A stretch of 5,850 bases of DNA. Origin: DASREM01 sp035652095. Lineage in GTDB: Bacteria; Acidobacteriota; Terriglobia; Terriglobales; Acidobacteriaceae. Position 1 is the first letter of the stretch. Each line of letters starts with the position of its first letter. The notes beneath the pieces were generated by a model. That model was not told the DNA's origin. It did not search any database and was given only the letters and a program-made list of their open reading frames with translations. Below are positions 1-5,149 of the stretch, in pieces. Where the stretch lies: positions 1 to 5,850 of the forward strand of contig DASREM010000015.1 of the NCBI GenBank assembly GCA_035652095.1, given 5' to 3'. Made by a program: the position numbers and the translations under genes.

Positions 1-32
1 GACCAGATTATGCCGACTCCCGGATTATGCCG
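1..32 (+). repeat. Left terminal inverted repeat of the RIT element
   Basis: A 32-bp sequence that is the perfect reverse complement of 3384-3415. It contains two direct copies of gattatgccg, at 6-15 and 23-32, separated by the 7-bp spacer actcccg. Homology with the right end resumes after an 8-bp offset with cgttggcc at 41-48, which mirrors ggccaacg at 3376-3383. The paired 10-mers are the natural candidates for recombinase binding sites. The repeat starts at the first base of the window, so its true outer limit is unknown. Confidence 0.93.
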
Positions 33-93
33 AGTGGGCTCGTTGGCCTACCGTATTTCGCGAAGGATCTCTGATGTTTGTGGCCGCGGTTGT

Positions 94-103
94 CGGCATA
101 ATC
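94..103 (-). repeat. Inner (third) copy of the end repeat, left end
   Basis: The sequence cggcataatc is an exact copy of the 10-mer in the terminal repeat but in opposite orientation to the two outer copies. Read on the minus strand, the identity to the outermost copy extends to 12 bases (gattatgccgac). It overlaps the last two bases of the ritC stop codon (102-104), so the coding region ends inside the presumed binding site. Confidence 0.85.
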
Positions 104-1097
104 ACAAGCTCTCCAGAAAGGCCAGCAAGGTGTCTCGAGGCCGGAAGCGGGCAGGCACGAGTTTGGATGGGCTGGCGTGTGCCAATGCTCGTTCCTTAAG
201 CTGCATGTCGGCATGCAGGTACATCTGAGTAGTCTCTGTGGATTCGTGACCGAGCCAAAGTGCGATCACGCTTAAATCCACACCGCGGTGGAGCAGAGCC
301 ATCGCCGCGCCGTGACGCAGGGTGTGCGGTGTCACTGTCTTGGATGCCAACGATGGGCAGCGCTGCCGTGCTGTGGCTATATGTCGCAAAACGAGCTGCT
401 GTAGTGCGTCTGCGCTGAGGCGACCTCCCTTCGAACTCGGGAAGAGAGGGTCTTCAGGTTTCCCCCTCTGTTGCGACAACCATTGTTTGAGCGCTATGGC
501 GACGTCGGGACGCAGAGGCGTGCATCGCATCTTGCGGCCCTTTCCGACGCAGTGGACGTGAGCGCCGGTACCAAGTTCCACATCCTGACAGCGGAGCGAT
601 GTGATCTCGCTATTGCGCAGGCCCGTCTGTACAGCAAGCAGCAGGAGCGTTCGGTCCCGCCTGCCGATCCAGGTGGTAGGATCTGGTGCTGCCACCAGCG
701 CATTGCTTTCCTCTTCGGTTATGAATTCCACTGGACGACGCTCATAGCGCTTCGAAGGAATCGCCAAGATGCGTTGGCAATGCAATGCCAGTGCGGGTTC
801 GCTGACGGCTACGTACTGAAAGAACGCATGCAAAGCCGCCAGGCGATTGTTCCGCGTCCGCGCACAGTTGCCGCGCGTACGTTCGAGGTTTTCGAGGAAC
901 TTCCCCAAGAAAGCTGCATCGAGGTCCTCCACCCGCAGTTCGGAGGGCGCGCGTCCGAGGCGATCGGATGCGAAACGGAGCAACAGACGGAAGGCGTCCC
1001 GATAGGCTGCTACGGTGTACGGGCTTGCGCCAAGCTGTTTCTGCAATCGGTCGGTAAAGAAACACTGGACGAGAGACTGAAAGCTGGAACATCTCAT
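102..1097 (-). CDS. ritC: RitC-type tyrosine recombinase, third gene of the RIT element
   Basis: A 331-residue tyrosine recombinase/integrase of XerC/XerD type, expected to cut and rejoin the element ends through a covalent 3'-phosphotyrosine intermediate. The N-terminal part (about residues 5-95) is a SAM-like core-binding domain. The catalytic domain (about 125-310) shows the full active site: Arg161 in TGLRNSEI, Lys186 or Lys189 in VGKGRKMR, His258 and Arg261 in HTLRHG, His284 in LGHES and the nucleophile Tyr293 in MYLH, nine residues after His284. The start ATG lies 3 bp after the ritB stop codon, with a GAGGGGG ribosome-binding site (1104-1110) that overlaps the end of ritB, so it is probably translated by re-initiation. 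The stop codon lies in the inner left end repeat. The name ritC rests on position in the trio and on family style. Confidence 0.9.
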   Translation of the reverse strand: MRCSSFQSLVQCFFTDRLQKQLGASPYTVAAYRDAFRLLLRFASDRLGRAPSELRVEDLDAAFLGKFLENLERTRGNCARTRNNRLAALHAFFQYVAVSEPALALHCQRILAIPSKRYERRPVEFITEEESNALVAAPDPTTWIGRRDRTLLLLAVQTGLRNSEITSLRCQDVELGTGAHVHCVGKGRKMRCTPLRPDVAIALKQWLSQQRGKPEDPLFPSSKGGRLSADALQQLVLRHIATARQRCPSLASKTVTPHTLRHGAAMALLHRGVDLSVIALWLGHESTETTQMYLHADMQLKERALAHASPSKLVPARFRPRDTLLAFLESL

Positions 1098-1100
1098 CGC

Positions 1101-2042
1101 TTACCCCCTCGCTGACGCCTCAGCAAGGCGTTTCGTGGCAAGTTCGAGGAGTTCCGGAACAGCCTCCAGATACCAGTAGGTATGGGCGACATCCACGTGG
1201 CCGAGGTAAGTTGCGAGTTTCGGCAGCTCGCATCCGACGTCAAGGCCGGCGCGGTACCATTCCACTAGCTTACGGGTGGCAAAACAGTGACGAAAATCCT
1301 GGAGCCTCGGCCCACGACCAACGCGCTGTGTTCCTGTTGCCGGTCTTAGGCCGACCATGCAGGAGATTGTGGCGAATGTTCGACGTGCCGTATAACCCTG
1401 AAGCCGAGCGCCACGTTCGGAGACAAGAAACGCCTCGCTGCGACGGCGGGAACAGAGTTTGTCGCGCTGCTTGGCATAGTCGGCAAGAGCCGCACAGGTG
1501 GATTCCGTCATCGGCACGAAACGGGATTTTCCAAATTTGCTCTGCCGAATCGCGAGGATCCCGTTTCTCAAATCGACATCGGATCTGTCCAGCGCCATGG
1601 CTTCCCCCGGGCGCAGGCCAGTAGCGGTGAGAAGCCCAATGAGGGTTGTATAGGTAAGCGCGCGCAATCCCGTTGGCGAAACGAGTTGGCCAGCTTGCGC
1701 CATCAACCGGCGAATCTCCTCTTCGGTGAAAATGTGTGGCTTGTTGCGGCGTCGGCGGGCGGCGAGAAGGCGCCGCGGCGGCACTTCCGTTCGGTCGTCA
1801 ATGGTGCTGAACCATGCGGCAAATCCCCTCACCATGCCAAGCCGTCGGGCCCAGGTTGCACGTTGCACCCCTTGCGGCTGCATGGCCCAACGGAGCGCGA
1901 GCTCAGAGGTAATAAACTGCGCTTTTTCGCCCTCCAGAAAATCCAAAAAACGTCCCAGAGTGATGGCAGGTTCTTGAAGTTTCGTGCCCAGCGCACGCCG
2001 GAGCGCAACATACTGCGTTAGGCCGTCGCGTAGATTGATCAT
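1101..2042 (-). CDS. ritB: RitB-type tyrosine recombinase, second gene, with altered HxxR motif
   Basis: A 313-residue tyrosine recombinase. A SAM-like core-binding domain covers about residues 3-83 and the catalytic domain about 104-313. Visible active-site residues are Arg144 in ATGLRPGE, a candidate Lys169 in QSKFGKSR, Arg251 in QDFRH, His282 in YLGHVDV and Tyr291 in TYWYL, nine residues after His282 (Tyr289 is the alternative). The histidine of the HxxR motif is replaced by Gln248 (codon CAG). The tail YLGHVDVAHTYWYL followed by PELL is, from memory, characteristic of RitB proteins. The ATG at 2042 was chosen because it forms ATGA with the ritA stop and is preceded by GGGAGGTG (2047-2054). 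An in-frame ATG at 2066 would add eight residues inside ritA and lacks such a site. With the Gln, RitB may cut poorly or play a structural role. Confidence 0.88.
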   Translation of the reverse strand: MINLRDGLTQYVALRRALGTKLQEPAITLGRFLDFLEGEKAQFITSELALRWAMQPQGVQRATWARRLGMVRGFAAWFSTIDDRTEVPPRRLLAARRRRNKPHIFTEEEIRRLMAQAGQLVSPTGLRALTYTTLIGLLTATGLRPGEAMALDRSDVDLRNGILAIRQSKFGKSRFVPMTESTCAALADYAKQRDKLCSRRRSEAFLVSERGARLQGYTARRTFATISCMVGLRPATGTQRVGRGPRLQDFRHCFATRKLVEWYRAGLDVGCELPKLATYLGHVDVAHTYWYLEAVPELLELATKRLAEASARG

Positions 2043-3277
2043 CGGACACCTCCCGTAGCCGGCCAAGGTTGAGCCACAGCACGTAGAGACTCGAAGGCCA
2101 CCTGGGTGTAGATCGAAGTGGTCATCTGAGAGCGATGCCGGAGGACCTCGGAGATCTCTGGCAGAGACGCGCCACGTCGAATCATTTTGGTCCCTAGACC
2201 ATGACGGAACAGGTGGGCTGCACCACGACCAGAGCGACGAATCTCAGCTTGGGCGAGGGCTCGGCGCACAATGTGACCCACAGCCGCTGGACCGGTCAGA
2301 CCGATGTGCGGCGCCCAGATTCGTAAGAAGACCCGTCGTGATGCGCTAACGCCGCGATCCCCACGCAGGTACGCCGCCAGAGCTTCGCCAACATCGCGCA
2401 AAAGGGGCAACTGGTCCACAATCCGGCCCTTGCCGCGAACGACGATCTCGGCGTTACGCCAGCGGAGATCATCCAGTTCCAGCGAGACGATCTCGCCCGC
2501 ACGCAGACCGAGGCGGGCGAGAAGCAGCAGAATCGCATAGTCGCGGCGTCCGGTGGCTGTCGATCGATCAGGCGCCGCCAATACGCGTGTGACCTCTTCT
2601 GGCGAGAGAAAAGCAGGCGGAGCGGAATTGCGGTATTTGCAGACCCTGGGAACGGAAAAGACGAGATCGCGTGGAATCTGGCCACATAGAAAGAGGAATC
2701 GAAAGAACGAACGCAGAGCCGTGGCTAGAAGGCGGACGTATTCCGCAGACCGGTTGGCAGTTTGACGGAGGACGAAGTCCCCGATCGCCATCGTCTCAAA
2801 TGCCGTCGGAGCCATACAGCCCGTTGGGGTGACCTGGGAAGCGAGAAAATCGCGGATGAACGGGACGTAAACATGGACCGAATTCTCGGCGAGTCCACGT
2901 TCCTGGCGTAAGTACTCTTCGTAGCGCCGCAGCAGGTCGCCGGCAACCGAGGCACGCTCCTGTGGAGGTGGGCATGGTATCGTGGCCTCGGCGCGCAGAT
3001 AGCGAAAGAAAAGCCGTAAAACCGCGAGTTCAAACTTCACGTGAGCCTTTCGCCTTCGAGGCCAGCGCGCTACGAACGCGGCCATGTGATCGTCATTGAG
3101 ATCCACAATGGCGATCCTCTTCCGTTTCACCCATCGGGCGAAGGCCCTGGTGACCGTCCGCTTCTTGTGCAGTGTGCGCTCAGCGTAACCAGCATCGCGA
3201 AGCTGTTGGAGGAAGGGTCCGACCCGATCGTCGAGCAGACGTTCCGATGTCCCTTCTTCAGATGTGCGTGTAATCAT
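2039..3277 (-). CDS. ritA: RitA-type tyrosine recombinase, first gene of the RIT element
   Basis: A 412-residue tyrosine recombinase, the largest of the three and the first transcribed. The N-terminal half seems to hold two helical core-binding-like segments (about residues 16-100 and 115-200), compared with one in RitB and RitC. The catalytic domain is about 222-400. The active site is complete: Arg259 in LGLRAGE, Lys283 in VRGKGR, His355 and Arg358 in HLFRHG, His381 in LRHRS and Tyr390 in SIYTQ. The ATG at 3277 is chosen because AAGGAGG lies five bases before it (3283-3289). In-frame ATGs at 3298 and 3307 would place that site inside the coding region. The stop overlaps the ritB start as ATGA. 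Its upstream region is the right end of the element, so end binding and ritA expression may influence each other. Confidence 0.9.
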   Translation of the reverse strand: MITRTSEEGTSERLLDDRVGPFLQQLRDAGYAERTLHKKRTVTRAFARWVKRKRIAIVDLNDDHMAAFVARWPRRRKAHVKFELAVLRLFFRYLRAEATIPCPPPQERASVAGDLLRRYEEYLRQERGLAENSVHVYVPFIRDFLASQVTPTGCMAPTAFETMAIGDFVLRQTANRSAEYVRLLATALRSFFRFLFLCGQIPRDLVFSVPRVCKYRNSAPPAFLSPEEVTRVLAAPDRSTATGRRDYAILLLLARLGLRAGEIVSLELDDLRWRNAEIVVRGKGRIVDQLPLLRDVGEALAAYLRGDRGVSASRRVFLRIWAPHIGLTGPAAVGHIVRRALAQAEIRRSGRGAAHLFRHGLGTKMIRRGASLPEISEVLRHRSQMTTSIYTQVAFESLRAVAQPWPATGGVR

Positions 3278-3282
3278 ATCGT

Positions 3283-3289
3283 CCTCCTT
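3283..3289 (-). promoter_or_regulatory. Shine-Dalgarno site deciding the ritA start
   Basis: On the minus strand the sequence reads AAGGAGG followed by five bases and ATG at 3277. This is a near-ideal ribosome-binding site. It excludes the two longer in-frame starts at 3298 and 3307 as the main start. Confidence 0.8.
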
Positions 3290-3323
3290 ATCCGGCATGC
3301 TTGCCAATCGGGGGAGGCGATAT

Positions 3324-3333
3324 GATTATGCCG
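3324..3333 (+). repeat. Inner (third) copy of the end repeat, right end, with a possible ritA -10 box
   Basis: An exact copy of gattatgccg, inverted relative to the two outer right-end copies at 3384-3393 and 3401-3410. On the minus strand it contains CATAAT, five of six matches to the sigma-70 -10 consensus, about 50 bp upstream of the ritA ATG. No convincing -35 hexamer is visible 16-18 bp further upstream. The promoter role is therefore an inference, while the repeat itself is certain. Confidence 0.7.
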
Positions 3334-3383
3334 CGTTCGAAAGCAGCGAAATGCTGGAGGGGATGGGTAACAACCGGCCAACG

Positions 3384-3415
3384 CGGCATAATCCGGGAGT
3401 CGGCATAATCTGGTC
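3384..3415 (-). repeat. Right terminal inverted repeat of the RIT element
   Basis: The perfect 32-bp reverse complement of 1-32. It carries cggcataatc twice, at 3384-3393 and 3401-3410, in direct orientation with a 7-bp spacer. The sequence after 3415 (gaaagaattgg) is taken as flanking DNA, because the left partner ends at the window edge. Confidence 0.93.
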
Positions 3416-3717
3416 GAAAGAATTGGTTTCCTCCGCGCGCGACAAACTCTACCTGGTAATCGAATCCATCAAACCAGATACCAAGCACAGTCGATATTCC
3501 GCGGTTCCTGCTCCTAATGACGGCGCGGGAGGCCCCGACATGGCTTAGTCGCGACCGGCAGGGAACAAACTCGGCCGCTGGGCCGCGCTGGCGTCAAAAT
3601 CATCGGCCGACCGGCGCCCCCGTGTGCGTCCGCCATCGGCACCACCTCCGGCGGCGCCAAAACCGGCCAAAATGGCGCCGTTTTATTCCGGCGCTAACAC
3701 AGAAGCAGAGAATCCTC
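3416..3717. other. Right flank of the RIT element without a recognisable gene
   Basis: About 300 bp between the element and the first recognisable piece of VirE homology. Open frames across it give low-complexity Pro/Arg-rich translations without domain character, ribosome-binding sites or continuity with the VirE frame. It may be the eroded 5' part of the VirE gene or unrelated DNA. The one structured item is the hairpin at 3652-3687. Confidence 0.5.
3652..3687 (+). terminator. Terminator-like hairpin with T-tract
   Basis: CGGCGCCA at 3652-3659 and TGGCGCCG at 3673-3680 are perfect reverse complements. They enclose a 13-base spacer and are followed at once by TTTTATT. The stem is G+C-rich and the T-run is in the right place for factor-independent termination on the plus strand. 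The loop is longer than usual and the tract is broken by an A, so this is a candidate only. It would lie upstream of the VirE remnant rather than after a gene. Confidence 0.45.
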
Positions 3718-4094
3718 GTTTCCGTCGATACAGCCGGCCAGGCGGTACAAACTGCGGCTCGCGACCACCCGTTTCATCCTGTGAAAGCCTTTACCTGCGA
3801 TCCCTACAATGGGACGGATCTCAACGAGTAGAGGGCTGGCTTTCTGCATATCTGGGAGTCGCGGATACCGAGTACGCCCGTGCCGTTGGATCCCGGTGGC
3901 TAATTTCTGCTATTGCGCGGATCTTCCGTCCGGGCGCTAAGGCGGATTGCTGTCTCATTCTGGAGGGGCCACAGGGCATCCGAAAGTCCACGGCCCTGAG
4001 GACACTCGCCGGCGAGTTCTTCACTGATGACCTTGCCGACCTCGGAAGCAAAGATGCTGCCATGCAAACGCGCGGCGTTTGGATCATCGAAGAA
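3718..4094 (+). pseudogene. Frameshifted fragment of a VirE-family (virulence-associated E, primase/helicase-like) protein
   Basis: Two plus-strand frames together resemble the start of a VirE-domain protein, a P-loop family found in phages, plasmids and islands. The first frame carries VSVDTAGQAVQTAARDHPF followed by HPVKAF up to about 3791, then stops at 3829-3831. The homology continues in the next frame from about 3792 with YLRSLQWDG, GWLSAYLGVADTEYARAVGS, RWLISAIARIFRPGAKADCC, the P-loop-like LILEGPQGIRKSTALRTLAG, FFTDDLADLGSKDAAMQTRG and VWIIEE. The P-loop reads GPQGIRKS, with Arg where Gly is common. At about 4094 the homology ends abruptly, before the expected downstream part (glutamate-rich stretch, arginine finger region and the rest of the ATPase). 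A functional protein is not expected. Family assignment rests on recalled sequence style. Confidence 0.8.
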
Positions 4095-4099
4095 GGAGC

Positions 4100-4228
4100 G
4101 TGCCGTCCGGTCCGACGACCTTCACGCACTCGTCGCAGTGCTTCGGTATGCCCCGCTCTGCCATCGAAAGAGGCGCGGTAGATTTTGTGATGTCCCTCGA
4201 AGCGCTGCCGTTTGCTATCCTCTCGCTG
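4100..4228 (+). pseudogene. Probable remnant of the C-terminal end of a CheB-type methylesterase
   Basis: This frame, different from that of the VirE fragment, reads PTTFTHSSQCFGMPRSAIE followed by RGAVDFVMSLEALPFAIL. The pattern of TxxQ(D/E)...FGMP..AI..GAVD.V.PL..I is that of the final part of CheB, the protein-glutamate methylesterase/deamidase of chemotaxis. Compared with that pattern about three residues are missing before FGMP, and there is no upstream catalytic or receiver domain and no start. It follows the VirE fragment within about 20 bp, so the two pieces appear to have been joined by deletion or illegitimate recombination. About 43 codons are recognisable. The downstream continuation to the stop near 4300 has no clear similarity. 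Confidence 0.55.
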
Positions 4229-4421
4229 ATCATGATCTTCGGCGCGACTTCACTTTTCCGGGTTCCCAGCAGGTTGCTGGCTGTACCGCAAGAGACCTAG
4301 TTCAGCACCGAGTCACGGAGTTCGGAGCGGCACGCTCAACAGCCTCGTTGCATCGTAAGTCCTTCCTAAATCGGCGAGTCTTACCTACGTGAGCCGCTAT
4401 TGTACGTCATCATCGACCATC
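4229..4421. other. Non-coding DNA between the CheB remnant and the PfpI-like fragment
   Basis: About 190 bp without a frame that shows domain character on either strand. The only hint is a minus-strand extension of the PfpI-like fragment: just past its stop at 4422-4424, another frame reads EMVDDDVQ and then stops at 4397-4399. This resembles what should follow the PGG motif. Confidence 0.4.
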
Positions 4422-4670
4422 TCACTCGGTGTCGTCAGTTCCCCCTGGAATGAGGACAAGGTCGGGGGATGGAGTTTCGGCGATCGTATGGGTCGCAGCA
4501 AGCAGGAGGGCGCCCCCCTCGGTCGTCACTGGTTCGATCTCCTTGCCGACAAACCGTATCTCGATATTGGGCATACGTGAGAAAACCTCATAGGGCCCGA
4601 CGGCATCCAGTGCCGTTACACCTGGATAAAGTAAAATTGCGATTTGCCAACGATGGCCGTTTCTGTCCAT
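4422..4670 (-). pseudogene. Truncated DJ-1/PfpI-family (class I glutamine amidotransferase-like) protein
   Basis: An 82-residue open frame whose N-terminal part is clearly of the DJ-1/PfpI superfamily: IAILLYPGVTALDAVGPYEV at about residues 10-29, IRFVGKE at 38-44, and the strand-turn DLVLIPGG at 70-77. Members include isonitrile hydratase-like enzymes and AraC-type regulators with this N-terminal domain, typically 190 residues or longer. Here the frame stops five residues after PGG, so the nucleophile elbow with its catalytic cysteine and the second half of the fold are missing. A one-base shift would restore EMVDDDVQ before a further stop at 4397, which suggests decay by frameshift. The start ATG at 4670 has only a weak AGGA about ten bases upstream (4681-4684). 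It is probably non-functional. Confidence 0.75.
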
Positions 4671-4774
4671 GTGATTTCCGTCCTACGGTATGGGATGCCG
4701 CCCGCAGGGCTTTTGATGGTTTGCTGAACCTTTAACAAAACAAGGACCTTTCGGTTCAGAAGCTTACGAAGTGG

Positions 4775-4791
4775 TCCTGGCATCGCCAGGA
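4775..4791. repeat. Short perfect hairpin
   Basis: The sequence tcctggc-atc-gccagga is a perfect 7-bp stem with a three-base loop. On the plus strand it is followed by ttttg, a poor terminator tail. The role is unknown. It sits between the two ggacctttcg copies. Confidence 0.6.
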
Positions 4792-4824
4792 TTTTGCGAC
4801 AGAGGGACCTTTCGTAACGAATTA

Positions 4825-4848
4825 CCCCTTCGGGATGCTTCGAAGGGG
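4825..4848. repeat. Perfect 8-bp hairpin
   Basis: CCCCTTCG and CGAAGGGG form a perfect stem around the eight-base loop ggatgctt. No T-run follows on either strand, so it does not look like a factor-independent terminator. It could be an operator, part of a small RNA, or chance. Confidence 0.55.
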
Positions 4849-5149
4849 CGGACGGAGGAAACAAGAAATTGCCTGTGGCTTCTCCATCTAGGGTGCAGCC
4901 AACGATGAGCCCGTCTCCGAGTTTCAGGGAGGAATCGAACATCTTTGAAGGGAACTTTTCAGCGAATGAAAATGTTGGGAGGTCTTCGGAACTAGACGAG
5001 GGGTGCTGGCCGGGCAGAACAACTCGATTTATCATGATGTGGGAATGATTTCGCTACCTGATTGGCACGATCCAAAGCCCTGTTCAGCGTGGTAAATCTA
5101 GGAAGAGCGACAAGCCGGTCAGGCGGTCCGCGAATTGGGAAAGACGGAT

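Larger units (their letters stand above)
1..3415 (-). mobile_element. Recombinase-in-trio (RIT) element, apparently complete
   Basis: Three adjacent, mutually different tyrosine recombinase genes on one strand, closely coupled and bounded by long perfect inverted repeats, match the known RIT element layout (ritA-ritB-ritC). Seen directly: 32 bp at the left edge is the exact reverse complement of 3384-3415, and all three genes lie between, with no passenger gene. The outer boundary on the left coincides with the window edge, so the repeat could extend further out and a target duplication cannot be tested. All three reading frames are open, so the element looks recent or still functional, apart from the RitB active-site change. 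Tn554-type transposons also use several tyrosine recombinases but include a small non-recombinase TnpC, which is absent here. Confidence 0.86.
4671..5149. other. Intergenic region of about 480 bp with hairpins and a repeated 10-mer
   Basis: This lies between the divergent PfpI-like fragment and the response regulator. A 139-codon minus-strand frame (4616-5035) crosses most of it but has no ribosome-binding site, no recognisable domain and overlaps the PfpI-like start, so it is not called as a gene. Structure seen: a hairpin at 4775-4791, a hairpin at 4825-4848, and ggacctttcg at both 4744-4753 and 4805-4814. Promoters for the operon starting at 5150 must lie in its right part, but no convincing -35/-10 pair stands out. 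Confidence 0.5.

Noticed and set aside
1..111. CRISPR-like or iteron array because of repeated gattatgccg
   Set aside because: There are only three copies per end, in mixed orientation and mirrored at the other end. This fits transposon end sites, not a CRISPR array or a replication origin.
471..1115. Long plus-strand open frame antisense to ritC
   Set aside because: It is a shadow of the recombinase gene, with no domain character or ribosome-binding site, while the minus strand carries a complete catalytic motif set.
1211..1624. Plus-strand open frame antisense to ritB
   Set aside because: A shadow frame in G+C-rich coding DNA. No recognisable protein features.
2043..2066. Longer ritB start at 2066
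   Set aside because: The ATG at 2042 has both the ATGA overlap and GGGAGGTG upstream. The longer start has no comparable site.
3278..3307. Longer ritA start at 3307 or 3298
   Set aside because: The AAGGAGG at 3283-3289 would be inside the coding region, and it is ideally spaced for the ATG at 3277.
3517..3831. Independent small protein upstream of the VirE fragment
   Set aside because: Only its last part, from about 3718, has meaningful similarity, and that belongs to the VirE remnant. The earlier part is low-complexity Pro/Arg-rich translation.
4616..5035. 139-codon minus-strand open frame
   Set aside because: It has no ribosome-binding site and no recognisable domain, overlaps the PfpI-like start and spans two strong hairpins. 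Probably not a gene, though it cannot be fully excluded.
5062..5080. Sigma-54-like promoter, ttggcacg followed by gc
   Set aside because: The -24 half matches TTGGCACG well, but the GC of the -12 half is one base too far away and the TT before it is missing.
5135..5149. TTG start for the response regulator at 5135
   Set aside because: The ATG at 5150 fits the usual length before the first receiver strand and leaves the gggaaag site upstream.
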